A stretch of 64,000 nt of DNA from Bradyrhizobium manausense (GCF_018130615.1 NZ_JAFCKB010000023.1:62001-126000), one strand, 5' to 3'; positions 43,518 to 53,882 are shown, counted from the stretch's first letter. Notes: generated from the letters alone by a model not told the origin. Program-made: numbers and translations.

Positions 43518-44264
43518 ATGCAACCGACCCCTGATTTCGATCCCGGAAAGCTCGCCAAATCGCTACTGAGGCGGTCCCGGCAGGGTGCCCTGGCAACGCT
43601 TATGGCCGGCAGCGGCGATCCCTATTGTTCCCTGGTCAATTTGGCGAGCCATCCCGATGGCTCGCCGATTCTGCTGATCTCCCGATTGGCCCTTCACACC
43701 AAGAATATCCTCGCAGACGGCCGGGTCTCCCTGATGCTGGACGAGCGCGCCGCCGGCGATCCGCTGGAAGGCGCCCGGATCATGCTGTCAGGCCGGGCGG
43801 AACAGGCTGAGGATGAGAAGGATCTGCTCCAGCGGCGGTATCTCAATGCCCATCCGTCAGCGGAAACCTTTGTCACGTTTAAAGATTTTGCGTTCTTCCG
43901 GGTCATCCCTGCGGGAACCCACTTGGTGGCTGGTTTTGGCCGGATCGTCGATCTCAAGCCGGAACAATTCCTCACCGACCTTGCGGGGGCCGAGGAGTTG
44001 CTGGCGGCGGAGGAGGGGGCGGTCGAGCATATGAATGATGACCATCGCGACGCCATGAGCCTTTATGCGACGAAGCTTCTCGGCGCGGCTGCGGGCGATT
44101 GGCGTTGCGTCGGCTGCGACCCCGAAGGCCTCGACATGCAGCACGGCCAGACCGGATTGCGGCTGGATTTTCCGGAGCGGGTCACCAGCAGCACGGCGCT
44201 GCGCAAGATGCTGGTCCGCCTAGTGGGCGAAGCGCGCGCCAAGAGTCCGGATCAGCCGCAGTAA
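43518..44264 (+). CDS. HugZ-like haem/pyridoxamine-oxidase-fold protein with DUF2470
   Basis: A 248-residue protein. The N-terminal 150 residues have the FMN-binding split-barrel fold (LLRRSRQGALATLMAGSGDP, SLVNLASHPDGSPILLISRL, HTKNILADGRVSLMLDER). The C-terminal DUF2470 domain has AVEHMNDDHRDAMSLYATKL. The combination is that of HugZ/HutZ-like proteins that bind or degrade haem and of related pyridoxamine-phosphate-oxidase-like proteins. No iron box (ICE/Irr or Fur type) was seen upstream. ATG 43518 has GAGAAAG upstream; an in-frame TTG lies at 43491. It is divergent from chvI. Confidence 0.87.
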   Translation: MQPTPDFDPGKLAKSLLRRSRQGALATLMAGSGDPYCSLVNLASHPDGSPILLISRLALHTKNILADGRVSLMLDERAAGDPLEGARIMLSGRAEQAEDEKDLLQRRYLNAHPSAETFVTFKDFAFFRVIPAGTHLVAGFGRIVDLKPEQFLTDLAGAEELLAAEEGAVEHMNDDHRDAMSLYATKLLGAAAGDWRCVGCDPEGLDMQHGQTGLRLDFPERVTSSTALRKMLVRLVGEARAKSPDQPQ

Positions 44265-44331
44265 ATTGAACGTCGCCTCCCGTCGCTGCGACCCAAGATC
44301 GTGTTCGGTCTGAGGTTGGCAGCGAGGGGTC

Positions 44332-46938
44332 ATGACACGTCGTCGTTCGGCATGGGTTGCAGGCCTCGCGTTCGCGATGACCGCATCGCTTGCCATGCCT
44401 GGACTTGCCCAGAAGAGCGATCTCTCAGGCCAAAGCGCGCGGATCAATGCGCTGAGAACCGCTGGCAAATATGCGGAAGCGCTTCCTTTGGCGCAGGCCA
44501 TGGTGGCGTCGCTCGAGAAGGCCAGCAACAATCGCGATCTCGCCGCCGCGCTCAACAACCTCGCGCAGATCTACGCCGATCAGGGGCGCGATGATCAGGC
44601 CGAGCCGATCTACAAGCGCGCCATCGCGCTGATGGAGAAGGGGACCGGCCTGGATAGCGTCGAGATCGCGCCGGTGCTGAACAATCTCGCCGCGCTCGAT
44701 CAGCGGCAGGGCCGTTTCGCCGACGCCGAGCCACTGTTCAGGCGCGCGCTGACGATCCGCGAAAAGGCGCTTTCGCGCGAGCATCCCGACGTCGGCCAGT
44801 CCCTCAACAATCTCGCTACGCTCTATGTGAAGCAGGAGCACTTCGCCGACGCCGAGCCGTTGTTCCAGCGCGCGCTCGCGATCCTCCAGAAGGTCGGCGG
44901 TCCCGAGCACCCGGCAGTCGCGACGCTCCTGAACAATCTCGGGCAGCTCTATCGCGATCTCGGCCGCGATGCCGACGCCGAAGCGCCGATCAAGCGTTCG
45001 CTCGCGATCCGCGAAAAAGTTCTGGGGTCGGACCGTCCCGATGTCGCGCGGTCCCTCAACAATCTTGCCGGCCTTTATGAGCATCAGCAGCGCTATGCCG
45101 ATGCCGAGCCGCTGTATCGCCGGGCGCTGGCGATACGGGAGCGTGCGCTCGGTCCGGATCACCCTGATGTTGCGACCTCCACCGGCAATCTGGCCTATTT
45201 CCTCTACGTGTCCGGCCGAATTGCAGACGCGTTGCCGCTCGCGGAAAAGACGCTTGCGAACGGTCGCGCGCAGCTGCGCGTCGTGCTCCCGATCCTGTTT
45301 GCGGCGCGCCAGCAATCGCTGGTGCCGGGCGACAAGGCACTGGACGAGGCGCTCGCCGCGATCCAGCGTGGCACGCAATCCTCCGCCGCATCGGCCGTGA
45401 ACAAGCTCGCGGTGCGGCTTGCCGCCGGCAGCGACCGGCTCGCCGAGCTGGTACGCAAGGACCAGGACCTTGCCGCCGAATCCGAGGCGCTCGACAAGGC
45501 GATCATCGCGGCCGTGTCGAAGCCGTCGGCGCAACGCGACGTCGCCTCCGAGCAGCGCAGCCGCGGGCGGATCGCGACAATTGCAGACGAGCGCACCGGC
45601 TTGCAGAAGACGCTCGCCGTCGAGTTTCCCGACTACGCCTCGCTCTCCAACCCGCTGCCGCTGACGGTCAAGGACGTCCAGCCGCTGCTGTCGGCCGACG
45701 AAGCCATGGTGCTCCATTCCGTCGTCGACAAGCGCAGCTATGTCATCGCCATCACGCGCGAGAGCGCTGACTGGAAAGAGATTCCGCTCGGCGCCGACGC
45801 ATTGGCGCAGAAGGTCACGGCGTTTCGCCGAGGTCTCGATGTCGGCAAGGCGAGCGATGAGGCGCGCGACGGCTCGGGCAAATCCGGCTTGTTCGATCTT
45901 GCGCTCGCCAACGAGCTCTATGTCACGCTGCTCGGTCCGGTCGAGGCGCTGACCAGGGACAAGCGCAGCCTGCTTACGGTGCCGTCAGGCGCGCTGACGG
46001 CACTGCCGTTTCATCTGCTCGTCACGGAGACCCCGAAAGCTGCGATCCCGGACACGCTCGAAGGCTATCGCAGCGCAGCCTGGCTGTTGCGGCGTCAGGC
46101 CGTCTCGGTGCTGCCGTCGGTGGTCAGTCTGAAATCGCTGCGCGCCTTTGCGCGCAAGGACGAGGGCATCAAGCCGATGACGGGCTTTGGCGATCCCGTG
46201 TTCAATCCTGCCGAGGGCCGGCCTGCCGACCGTCGTGCAGCAAGCGGCAAGGTCGCAGCGCGCAGCATTGCGACGATTGCCTATACCGACTTCTGGCGCG
46301 GCGCGGGCGTCGATCGTGCGCGGCTTGCGCAGGCGCTGCCGCAACTCCCGGATACTGCGGACGAGCTGAACGCTGTGGCGAAAGATGTCGGTGCGACTGA
46401 TGCCGACATCCATCTCGGCCGCGATGCCAGTGAAGCAACGCTCAAGCGTGCGCCGCTTGCTCAATACAGCATCATCTATTTTGCGACCCACGGCCTCGTC
46501 GCCGGGGACATCAAAGGTGTGGGCGAGCCGTCGCTTGCGCTGTCGATTCCCGAGCAGCCTTCCGAGCTCGACGACGGTCTGCTGACCGCGAGCGAGGTTG
46601 CGCAGCTCAAGCTCAATGCAGATTGGGTCGTGCTGTCGGCCTGCAACACGATCGCCGGCGACAAGCCTGGCGCCGAGGCATTGTCAGGATTGGCGCGCGC
46701 TTTCTTCTATGCCGGAGCACGCGCGCTCTTGGTTTCGCATTGGGCGGTGGATTCGGAGGCTGCCACCCGCTTGACCACTTCGACCTTCGACCTGCTCAAA
46801 AACGAACCAAAGCTTGGCAGAGCCGAAGCTCTGCGGCGCGCGATGTTGGCGTATGTCGATGACACTTCGTTGCCGCGCAATGCCTACCCCGCAATGTGGG
46901 GACCGTTCGCGCTCGTTGGCGAAGGTGCGGTACGATAG
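44332..46938 (+). CDS. exported TPR-CHAT (caspase-like) protein
   Basis: An 868-residue protein. The N-terminus [20 protein letters not shown] looks like a signal peptide (cleaved after LAQK). About six to seven TPR_10/TPR_12 repeats occupy residues 30-300 ([20 protein letters not shown] type). A helical linker follows, then a CHAT domain (about 540-868). The predicted catalytic dyad is His720 in [13 protein letters not shown] and Cys771 in [13 protein letters not shown], with the closing [24 protein letters not shown] proteins are caspase/separase relatives and some act as proteases under scaffold or effector control. It lies between the HugZ-like gene and pckA, on the same strand as both. 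No obvious substrate gene is adjacent. Confidence 0.88.
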   Translation: MTRRRSAWVAGLAFAMTASLAMPGLAQKSDLSGQSARINALRTAGKYAEALPLAQAMVASLEKASNNRDLAAALNNLAQIYADQGRDDQAEPIYKRAIALMEKGTGLDSVEIAPVLNNLAALDQRQGRFADAEPLFRRALTIREKALSREHPDVGQSLNNLATLYVKQEHFADAEPLFQRALAILQKVGGPEHPAVATLLNNLGQLYRDLGRDADAEAPIKRSLAIREKVLGSDRPDVARSLNNLAGLYEHQQRYADAEPLYRRALAIRERALGPDHPDVATSTGNLAYFLYVSGRIADALPLAEKTLANGRAQLRVVLPILFAARQQSLVPGDKALDEALAAIQRGTQSSAASAVNKLAVRLAAGSDRLAELVRKDQDLAAESEALDKAIIAAVSKPSAQRDVASEQRSRGRIATIADERTGLQKTLAVEFPDYASLSNPLPLTVKDVQPLLSADEAMVLHSVVDKRSYVIAITRESADWKEIPLGADALAQKVTAFRRGLDVGKASDEARDGSGKSGLFDLALANELYVTLLGPVEALTRDKRSLLTVPSGALTALPFHLLVTETPKAAIPDTLEGYRSAAWLLRRQAVSVLPSVVSLKSLRAFARKDEGIKPMTGFGDPVFNPAEGRPADRRAASGKVAARSIATIAYTDFWRGAGVDRARLAQALPQLPDTADELNAVAKDVGATDADIHLGRDASEATLKRAPLAQYSIIYFATHGLVAGDIKGVGEPSLALSIPEQPSELDDGLLTASEVAQLKLNADWVVLSACNTIAGDKPGAEALSGLARAFFYAGARALLVSHWAVDSEAATRLTTSTFDLLKNEPKLGRAEALRRAMLAYVDDTSLPRNAYPAMWGPFALVGEGAVR

Positions 46939-47220
46939 AACGGCGCAGCATTTGTGCGTCGCAAAACTTCCGATAACGCCGAAACAGCCGTTTGGTTGCG
47001 CGATCATTCGCGTTTTTTGCGTCAGCCTGCTCAGAGCTGACATGCGCGACGTTTGGCGCGCTCCTTGAATAAACCAAATCCTGCGGGATCAGCTTGGCAA
47101 CGCCAGCGTTCATCAGTATTAGGTCGTCCAGCCGAGGCCGGACGGCCTATAATTCACGGTGACCGCGATGGTGCCAAAACTTGGTCGCGCTGAGTGTCGC
47201 GGGTTCTAGGAGGATTTTTC
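46939..47220. promoter_or_regulatory. pckA upstream region
   Basis: A 282-bp gap that should carry the pckA promoter. It ends in GGTTCTAGGAGGATTTTTC before the GTG start, a strong Shine-Dalgarno site. No clear palindromic operator or ChvI-type site could be identified by eye. Confidence 0.5.
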
Positions 47221-48837
47221 GTGCAAGAGACGGGCGTGCGCAACGGTGCCTTCGGCGCCGACAAATTCGGCTTAAGGAATCTCAAGCAGGTTCACTGGAA
47301 TCTGGGTGCGCCGCAACTCTATCAATACTCGCTCGCAGCGGGCGAGGCGGTGCTCTCCGCCGACGGCGCATTGTGCGCGGACACCGGCGAGTTCACGGGC
47401 CGCAGCCCGAAGGACAAGTTCACGGTGCGCGACGCCACCACCGACAAGAAGATGTGGTGGGCCGGCAATCAGTCGATCACCGCGGAGCAGTTCGAGACGC
47501 TGTACCAGGACTTTCTCAAGCACGCCGAGGGCAAGAGCCTGTTCGCACAGGACCTCTATGGCGGCGCCGATCCAGCCTATCGGATCAAGACCCGCGTCTT
47601 CACCGAGCTCGCCTGGCACTCGCTGTTCATCCGCACGCTGCTGATCCGCCCCGAGGCGATCGAGCTGTCGACGTTCACGCCCGAGCTCACCATCATCGAC
47701 ATGCCGAGCTTTCGCGCCGATCCGAAGCGCCACGGTTGCAAGTCGGAGAACGTCGTCGCGATCGACTTCGCCCGCAAGATCGTGCTGATCGGCGGCTCCT
47801 ACTACGCCGGCGAGATGAAGAAGTCGGTCTTCACCACGCTGAACTATTATCTGCCCGAGCGCGGCGTGATGCCGATGCACTGCTCTGCCAATGTCGGCGC
47901 CAAGGGCGACGCCGCGATTTTCTTCGGGCTGTCAGGCACCGGCAAGACCACGTTGTCGGCCGATCCCAACCGCACGTTGATCGGCGATGACGAGCACGGC
48001 TGGGGCCCGAACGGCGTGTTCAATTTCGAAGGCGGCTGCTACGCCAAGTGCATCAAGCTCTCGCAGGAAGCCGAGCCGCAGATCTATGCGGCGTCGACGC
48101 GCTTCGGCGCGGTGCTCGAGAACTGCGTGCTCGACGAAGACACCCGCGTGGTGGATTTCGACGATGGCTCAAAGACCGAGAACACGCGTTCGGCCTATCC
48201 GCTCGACTTCATCCCGAACGCTTCGCGCACCGGCCGCGCGCCGCAGCCGAAGAACGTGGTGATGCTCGCGGCCGATGCCTTTGGTGTGCTGCCGCCGATC
48301 GCAAAGCTGTCACCGGCGCAGGCGATGTATCACTTCCTCTCCGGCTACACCGCGAAGGTTGCCGGCACCGAGCGCGGTCTCGGCAACGAGCCGCAACCGG
48401 AATTCTCGACCTGCTTCGGCTCGCCCTTCCTGCCGCTCGATCCCTCCGTCTACGGCAACATGCTGCGCGATCTCATCGCGCAACACAATGTCGACTGCTG
48501 GCTGGTCAACACCGGCTGGACCGGCGGCAAGTACGGCACGGGCTCACGCATGCCGATCAAGGTGACACGCGCGCTGCTGACCGCCGCGCTCGACGGCAGC
48601 TTGCGCAACGTCGAATTCCGCACCGACAAATATTTCGGCTTCGCGGTCCCGACTGCACTGCCGGGCGTGCCGAGCGAGATCCTCAACCCGGTCAACACCT
48701 GGAAGGACAAGGACGAGTTCGACAAGACGGCGCGTGCGCTGGTCGGCATGTTCCAGAAGAACTTTGCCAAGTTCGAAGCCCAGGTCGACGCCGAAGTGCG
48801 CGCGGCCGCGCCGGACGTGAAGCTCGCGGCGGAGTAA
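47221..48837 (+). CDS. pckA: ATP-dependent phosphoenolpyruvate carboxykinase
   Basis: A 538-residue PEPCK, the first step of gluconeogenesis (oxaloacetate + ATP to PEP + CO2). The kinase-1a P-loop is [20 protein letters not shown] and kinase-2 is in [20 protein letters not shown]. Other conserved blocks are [44 protein letters not shown] and [20 protein letters not shown]. It is the ATP type and not the GTP type. Start: GTG 47221 after GGAGG, giving [20 protein letters not shown]. In rhizobia pckA usually lies near chvI; here it is 3.9 kb away from it, and a terminator follows. Confidence 0.97.
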   Translation: MQETGVRNGAFGADKFGLRNLKQVHWNLGAPQLYQYSLAAGEAVLSADGALCADTGEFTGRSPKDKFTVRDATTDKKMWWAGNQSITAEQFETLYQDFLKHAEGKSLFAQDLYGGADPAYRIKTRVFTELAWHSLFIRTLLIRPEAIELSTFTPELTIIDMPSFRADPKRHGCKSENVVAIDFARKIVLIGGSYYAGEMKKSVFTTLNYYLPERGVMPMHCSANVGAKGDAAIFFGLSGTGKTTLSADPNRTLIGDDEHGWGPNGVFNFEGGCYAKCIKLSQEAEPQIYAASTRFGAVLENCVLDEDTRVVDFDDGSKTENTRSAYPLDFIPNASRTGRAPQPKNVVMLAADAFGVLPPIAKLSPAQAMYHFLSGYTAKVAGTERGLGNEPQPEFSTCFGSPFLPLDPSVYGNMLRDLIAQHNVDCWLVNTGWTGGKYGTGSRMPIKVTRALLTAALDGSLRNVEFRTDKYFGFAVPTALPGVPSEILNPVNTWKDKDEFDKTARALVGMFQKNFAKFEAQVDAEVRAAAPDVKLAAE

Positions 48838-48856
48838 CTGCTCTGTCTTCAATGCA

Positions 48857-48884
48857 AAGGGCGGCCGAGAGGCCGCCCTGTTTA
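48857..48884 (+). terminator. pckA rho-independent terminator
   Basis: GGGCGGCC (48859-48866), loop GAGA, then GGCCGCCC (48871-48878), followed by TGTTT. It begins 20 bp after the pckA stop codon. Confidence 0.8.
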
Positions 48885-48919
48885 TTTGCGGTCGCGAGCG
48901 CCAGCCACATATATCAGCC

Positions 48920-48937
48920 GTCGTCCCGGCGAAGGCC
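48920..48937 (+). repeat. left part of a REP palindrome interrupted by the IS
   Basis: GTCGTCCCGGCGAAGGCC is the left arm and loop of the repeat found intact at 54342. The right arm continues beyond the insertion sequence after 50281 (GGGACCCC). The last ten bases (48928-48937) are the target duplication GGCGAAGGCC. Confidence 0.75.
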
Positions 48938-50271
48938 CATAGGCGTTAAGGTAAGTGGACCATGGTTTGATAGCGTCGCATTTTCCTCGGCGGCTCGCGG
49001 AGATGCCGGTGAAGAATGGGGATAGATTGTCGGAGGCGAGCCATTGTGGGCTGCGGAATGATGGCCTGCAGGAGTGATGCGACGAGTTGACGGAGCAATC
49101 GCCAGGCGCCAGGGCGGGTCAGGCGGCTTCCGCCAAGCGGGGAGAGTCCTCGAGTTCGTCGACAAGCGGCTCGAGCAATAGAATCATCAGCAGATGAGCG
49201 AGGATGTGCGATCTGGCGGATCGCTCGTTAGTTCCCGGCGGTCCCTTCAAACCAATCAGGCTCTTCAGCCGCTTGAAGCCCAGCTCGATCCGCCAGCGCA
49301 GGCGGTAGAGGGCGAGAACGTCATCCGTGGTGAAGTCATCCGGCGCAAGTGAGGTCGCCAGGATGACCCAATCGGCGGCCTGCAGCGTCTGCTTGGAGAG
49401 CTGATGACCTCCCTTCTGTGCGGTCCGGCGCGCCTTGCGTCGTGCCTCGGTAGCGGCCTGTTGCGGCTTCTTGACGGCGACCAGACGTATGGCGAGCGGC
49501 ACGCCGCGCTTGGGTTTGATCCAGATCGGACAATCGAGGAGGCCGCGTTCCGCCGCCTTGCGCAGTTCGGCGATCAGATCGAATGCACAGCCCTTGCCAT
49601 CGAGCCAGCGTGCACTCTTCCAACCTGCCCGAATGACGAAGTCTGCGCCGGCCTGGGCCAACTTTGCCATGCGTTCCGGCTGCAAATAGGCCCGATCGGC
49701 AAGACGGATCTCGCCCGCAACCGCCGGGATCCGGTCGAGCCTCTCGCCTTCCTGTTGGTCGGTCAGCTCGAAGTGGCCAAAACGCTCTTGCGGAAGATCG
49801 AACGCGCTGTGGATGCGCCACACCTCGTTCTTCTTCCTGCCATTCAACCCCTTCTTCGGCACCGTCGTGGCATCGATGATGCGGATCAGGCGACCTCGAC
49901 TTGCCTTCGGAACTGCGGCAGAGAGTGCCTGCCCGATCAGGAGTGCCAGCCAATCCCCGCACTGGCGCAAGCGGTACAACAGAGCCACGCTCGAAACGTC
50001 GACAAGGCCGACCGATGTCGCCCACGCCGCCGTCAATCGAAATCCTCGTTCACCAAGGCAATACGCCAGGATCAACCGCAGCAAGTCCACGGCATTGCGT
50101 ATCTCGCGCGGACGCACGAAAGCCTTCGTCTCACGTGCGGTCCGATCGAGGCCTTCGGCCCCTCCAAGCCGGGTTACGATCCCCGCCCAGTCGCGATTCA
50201 CCAGCGCTTCATGTCTCATGCCATGCTGGAATCACGGAATATCCAACACCAAGCCTAACTTAACGCCTATG
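48938..50271. mobile_element. complete IS4-family insertion sequence, 1334 bp
   Basis: The ends are CATAGGCGTTAAG on the left and its inverse CTTAACGCCTATG on the right, with further partial match inward. A 10-bp direct duplication GGCGAAGGCC flanks it (48928-48937 and 50272-50281). One intact transposase gene is carried on the minus strand. Removing one duplication and the IS restores an uninterrupted REP palindrome. The boundary could shift by a base or two because the repeat and the duplication share C/G. Confidence 0.85.
49119..50219 (-). CDS. IS4-family transposase
   Basis: A 366-residue DDE transposase of the IS4 family. The first Asp is in LIRIIDATTVPKKGLNGRKK, the second in AGEIRLADRAYLQPERMAKL, and the C-terminal signature YRLRWRIELGFKRLKSLIGL fits the Y-(2)-R-(3)-E-(6)-K motif exactly. 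No frameshift or internal stop is present, so the element may still be active. It begins MRHEALVNRDWAGIV, 52 bases inside the right end of the IS. Confidence 0.93.
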   Translation of the reverse strand: MRHEALVNRDWAGIVTRLGGAEGLDRTARETKAFVRPREIRNAVDLLRLILAYCLGERGFRLTAAWATSVGLVDVSSVALLYRLRQCGDWLALLIGQALSAAVPKASRGRLIRIIDATTVPKKGLNGRKKNEVWRIHSAFDLPQERFGHFELTDQQEGERLDRIPAVAGEIRLADRAYLQPERMAKLAQAGADFVIRAGWKSARWLDGKGCAFDLIAELRKAAERGLLDCPIWIKPKRGVPLAIRLVAVKKPQQAATEARRKARRTAQKGGHQLSKQTLQAADWVILATSLAPDDFTTDDVLALYRLRWRIELGFKRLKSLIGLKGPPGTNERSARSHILAHLLMILLLEPLVDELEDSPRLAEAA

Positions 50272-50436
50272 GGCGAAGGCCGGGACCCCACCACAGGAAG
50301 ACATCGGCGCGCGGGCTGGCAACTCCGAGTCTTCGCAAAAAGCGGTTGCTGCGGAGTATGGGTCCCGGATCTGCGATCCGCCCGGGACAACGCTGCGCGT
50401 TGCCAAGGCTGCGCTTGTCCGGGACGACGAGTGTGG
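50272..50436. repeat. REP remnants downstream of the IS
   Basis: The target duplication (50272-50281) and right REP arm (GGGACCCC) lie at the IS border. A second, related hairpin at 50360-50388 starts GGGTCCCGGATC and ends GATCCGCCCGGGAC. No gene is seen. Confidence 0.6.
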
Positions 50437-51252
50437 CTACGCCTTGAAATACGCAATCTGCGTCGTCGTCGCGAGCAGCCTGCCGTTCGGCGACCACAGC
50501 TCCGCGTTCTGGTCGGCGTAGCTCTTGTGCATGATCTTCGAATCGGCCGTCGCGAGCAGGCGCGTGATGTCTTCGGCTGCGAGTTCTTCGCTGTCAGTGT
50601 GAAAATATGTCGTCAGCGACACCGTCCCGAACGGTACCAACTCGCGGCGCGCGTGGAAGATACGGCCGAAAAAGGCGTCCGACATCGACATCAGCGACGG
50701 CATGTCGAGCTTGCGCGGCAAGCGATCGGTGATCCAGAGCTTTGAATAGGTGCTGGCGAGTTCGGCCTGCGGCGGGCCGAGCCGCATCTCGCCCTCGACG
50801 AAGCGGAATTCATATTGGTTGGCCCAGGATGCCGCGATCTTCGGGAACGGCAACGTCTCTTCGAACGGTCTTGTATCTGGATATTGCGCCACCCTGTGCT
50901 CCCAGGACGGCCGCCGCTCGGCGAACACTGCGGTGGCGAGCGTCGCGACCTCGCCGCCGCCCTGCGACAGTTCGACGCTCCAGTGCTGGCTGGAGCGGTT
51001 GGCTTTCACCAGGCGGATGTCCAGATCGAACGGGCCCTTGGCGATCGGTGCGCAATAGTTGACGGTGAGGGCCAGCGGATCGCCCGCCGCTTGCGGGTGC
51101 TCGATCAGCGCGCGCAGGATGGTCGCGGCGGTGGCGCCGCCGAACGGGCCGACAAAGGCCCAGTAATCGTCGCTGGTGTGCCCCTGCCAGCTCGAGTCAC
51201 CGGCGGTGATGCGGGTGGCGTCGTCGAAGGGGTGCGGGAGCTTGGCGTGCAT
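50437..51252 (-). CDS. acyl-CoA thioesterase family protein (double hot-dog)
   Basis: A 271-residue protein of the TesB-like/thioesterase family. Its N-terminal half has WAFVGPFGGATAATILRALI and a LTVNYCAPIAKGPFDLDIRL strand region, the second half has DAFFGRIFHARRELVPFGTV and SLTTYFHTDSEELAAEDITR. This matches the double hot-dog layout. It would hydrolyse an acyl-CoA; the chain length is not known. It is directly before glgP on the same strand but with a 95-bp gap. Confidence 0.84.
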   Translation of the reverse strand: MHAKLPHPFDDATRITAGDSSWQGHTSDDYWAFVGPFGGATAATILRALIEHPQAAGDPLALTVNYCAPIAKGPFDLDIRLVKANRSSQHWSVELSQGGGEVATLATAVFAERRPSWEHRVAQYPDTRPFEETLPFPKIAASWANQYEFRFVEGEMRLGPPQAELASTYSKLWITDRLPRKLDMPSLMSMSDAFFGRIFHARRELVPFGTVSLTTYFHTDSEELAAEDITRLLATADSKIMHKSYADQNAELWSPNGRLLATTTQIAYFKA

Positions 51253-51347
51253 TGTCGTGTCCGGCTTTCAATGACGGACGTCATATCACGTCCGACGCCG
51301 GCTTGTGCAATTACCTCTGAAGCAGCTGATTTCACGCTGCGGAAAAA

Positions 51348-53882
51348 TCAGCTCGCCGCGTCGCGCAGATCCTCTGCCGCCTGGAATGGAGGCGTGACCG
51401 GATTGACCGGCACGTTCCAGATCTCCTCGGCATATTCGCGGATGGTGCGGTCGGAGGAGAACCACGCCATGCGCGCGACGTTGAGGATGGAGGCACGGGT
51501 CCAGGCCGGCGCCACCTGCCAGCGCGCATCGACCGCGCGCTGCGCCTCGTAATAGGAATCGAAATCGGCGCTGACCATGTAATGGTCGAGATAACGCAGC
51601 GCGTGCGCGATGGATTCGAAGCGGCCTGGATCGCCGGGCGAGAACTCGCCGGCGCCGATCGCATTGATGGCGCGCTGGAGCTTGGGCGAGCTGCGGATCA
51701 CCTCGGATGCATCCAGCCCCTGCTTGCGGCGGATCATCACGTCGCCCGCTTCCATGCCGAAGATTGCGATATTATCCGCGCCGACCTGGTCGCGGATTTC
51801 GATATTGGCGCCGTCGAGCGTGCCGATGGTGATGGCGCCATTGAGCGCCAGCTTCATGTTGCCGGTGCCGGAGGCTTCCATGCCGGCGGTCGAGATCTGC
51901 TCGGAGAGGTCGGCCGCAGGGATGATGATCTCGGCAAGGCTGACGTTATAGTCGGGCAAGAAAGCGACCTTCAGCTTGCCGCCGATGGTGGGATCGTTGT
52001 TGACGACTTCGGCGACGTCGTTGATCAGCTTGATGATGAGTTTCGCGTAGCGATAACTCGCCGCTGCCTTGCCTGCAAAGATCTTCACCCGCGGCACCCA
52101 GTTGCCGTTGGGGTCGTCCTTGATCGACTGATACAGCGCAACGGTCTCGATGATGTTGAGCAGCTGGCGCTTGTATTCGTGGATGCGCTTGATCTGTACG
52201 TCGAACAACGCGGTCGGATCGACCTTGATGCCGAGCCGTTCGCCGATCAGGCGCGCGAGCGCGGTCTTGTTGTGAAGCTTGACGCTGCGGAATTTCTTCT
52301 GGAATTCGACGTCGCTGGCGCGCGCCTCGATCAGCGAGAGCTGGGTCGGGTCGTCGAGCACGGCATCGCCGCAGGTCTCGCGCAGGAGATCGGTGAGCTT
52401 CGGGTTCGCCAGCATCAGCCAGCGGCGGAAGGTGATGCCGTTGGTCTTGTTGGTGATGCGGCCGGGATAGAGATGGTTGAGATCGTGGAACACGGTCTCG
52501 CGCATCAGATCCGAATGCATCGCCGAGACGCCGTTGATGCGGTGCGAGCCGACGAAGGCGAGCTGGCCCATGCGCACGCGGCGGCCGCTCTTCTCGTCGA
52601 TCAGCGAGACGGAGGCGCGGAAATCGATGTCGCCGGGGGCGCGCGCTTCGGCCAGCGCCAGATGCTGGACGTTGATGCGGTAGATGATCTCGAGATGCCG
52701 CGGCAAGAGCCGCTCGAACAGCTCGACCGGCCACGTCTCCAGCGCTTCCGGCAGCAGCGTGTGGTTGGTGTAGGACAGCGTCGCGACCGTGATCTTCCAG
52801 GCCTCGTCCCAGCGGAAATTGTGGAGGTCGACGAGGATGCGCATCAGCTCGGTGACGGCGAGGCTCGGATGGGTGTCGTTCAGCTGCACCGCGACCTTGG
52901 ACGACAGGCTGCGCAGCTGACCGTCGGAGGCGAGGTGCCGCTTGATCAGATCCTGCAGCGATGCCGAGACGAAGAAATATTCCTGGCGCAGGCGCAGCTC
53001 GCGGCCCGCAGGGCTCTCGTCGTTCGGATAGAGGAATTTGCAGATCGCCTCCGCGCGCGACTGCTCGGCGCTGGCGCTGACATAGTCGCCGCTGTTGAAG
53101 GCGTCGAGCTTCAAGGGATCGGGCGAGCGCGCCGACCACAGCCGCAGCGCATTGACGTGCTGGCCGCGCCAGCCGACGATCGGTGTGTCATAGGCGATCG
53201 CCTGCACCGTTTCGCTCGCGTGCCAGATCGCGCGGTCACGGCCCTTGTCGTCGATATGCTCGACGCCGCCGCCGAAATTGACGTCATAGATCACCTCCGG
53301 CCGCTGCAATTCCCAGGGATTGCCGAAGCCGAGCCATTCGTCCGGATATTCCTGCTGCCAGCCCTGATTGATGATCTGGCGGAACAGGCCATAATCGTAA
53401 CGGATGCCGTAGCCGATCGCGGGGATCGACAGCGTCGCCATGCTCTCCATGAAGCAGGCCGCAAGACGGCCAAGACCGCCATTGCCGAGCGCTGCATCCG
53501 GCTCGCATTTGCGCAGCTCGGGCAGCGAGACGCCGAGATCGCCGAGCGCGACCTCGAAGATCTTGAGCAGCCCCATGTTGTTGAGCGCGTCGGTGAAGAG
53601 GCGGCCGATCAGGAATTCGAGCGAGAGATAATAGACGCGCTTGCGCCCGGCATCGTAGCTGTGCTTCTCGGCCGTGAGCCAGCGATGCACGATGCGGTCG
53701 CGCAGCGCCAGCGCCGCGGCCTGGTACCAGTCGTGCTTGGTCGCCATGCCCGCATCCTTGCCGATGGCAAGGCGCAGCTTCGCCAGGATAGCGCCCTTGA
53801 TCTCCGACAACGCAAGTTCGTCGATGGGCTGACCCGAGGCGGAGAAATTTGGCTGGAACGATTGATCTTGCAAGGCCGTCAC
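51348..53882 (-). CDS. glgP: glycogen/starch/alpha-glucan phosphorylase
   Basis: About 844 residues. It releases glucose 1-phosphate from glycogen. The PLP lysine is in the family signature SGTGNMKLALNGAITIGTLD with GANIEI after it; other blocks are YLSLEFLIGRLFTDALNNMG, AALGNGGLGRLAACFMESMA, VQLNDTHPSLAVTELMRILV, TNHTLLPEALETWPVELFER and RIHEYKRQLLNIIETVALYQ. The GTG at 53882 (VTALQDQSFQPNFS) gives the usual family length, but the frame is open to an ATG at 53960, so the start is uncertain. No other glycogen gene is adjacent. Confidence 0.95.
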   Translation of the reverse strand: MTALQDQSFQPNFSASGQPIDELALSEIKGAILAKLRLAIGKDAGMATKHDWYQAAALALRDRIVHRWLTAEKHSYDAGRKRVYYLSLEFLIGRLFTDALNNMGLLKIFEVALGDLGVSLPELRKCEPDAALGNGGLGRLAACFMESMATLSIPAIGYGIRYDYGLFRQIINQGWQQEYPDEWLGFGNPWELQRPEVIYDVNFGGGVEHIDDKGRDRAIWHASETVQAIAYDTPIVGWRGQHVNALRLWSARSPDPLKLDAFNSGDYVSASAEQSRAEAICKFLYPNDESPAGRELRLRQEYFFVSASLQDLIKRHLASDGQLRSLSSKVAVQLNDTHPSLAVTELMRILVDLHNFRWDEAWKITVATLSYTNHTLLPEALETWPVELFERLLPRHLEIIYRINVQHLALAEARAPGDIDFRASVSLIDEKSGRRVRMGQLAFVGSHRINGVSAMHSDLMRETVFHDLNHLYPGRITNKTNGITFRRWLMLANPKLTDLLRETCGDAVLDDPTQLSLIEARASDVEFQKKFRSVKLHNKTALARLIGERLGIKVDPTALFDVQIKRIHEYKRQLLNIIETVALYQSIKDDPNGNWVPRVKIFAGKAAASYRYAKLIIKLINDVAEVVNNDPTIGGKLKVAFLPDYNVSLAEIIIPAADLSEQISTAGMEASGTGNMKLALNGAITIGTLDGANIEIRDQVGADNIAIFGMEAGDVMIRRKQGLDASEVIRSSPKLQRAINAIGAGEFSPGDPGRFESIAHALRYLDHYMVSADFDSYYEAQRAVDARWQVAPAWTRASILNVARMAWFSSDRTIREYAEEIWNVPVNPVTPPFQAAEDLRDAAS

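Noticed and set aside
48938-50271. Composite transposon or genomic island marked by the IS
   Set aside because: Only one IS copy is present, its target duplication is local, and the flanking genes (pckA, thioesterase) look chromosomal.
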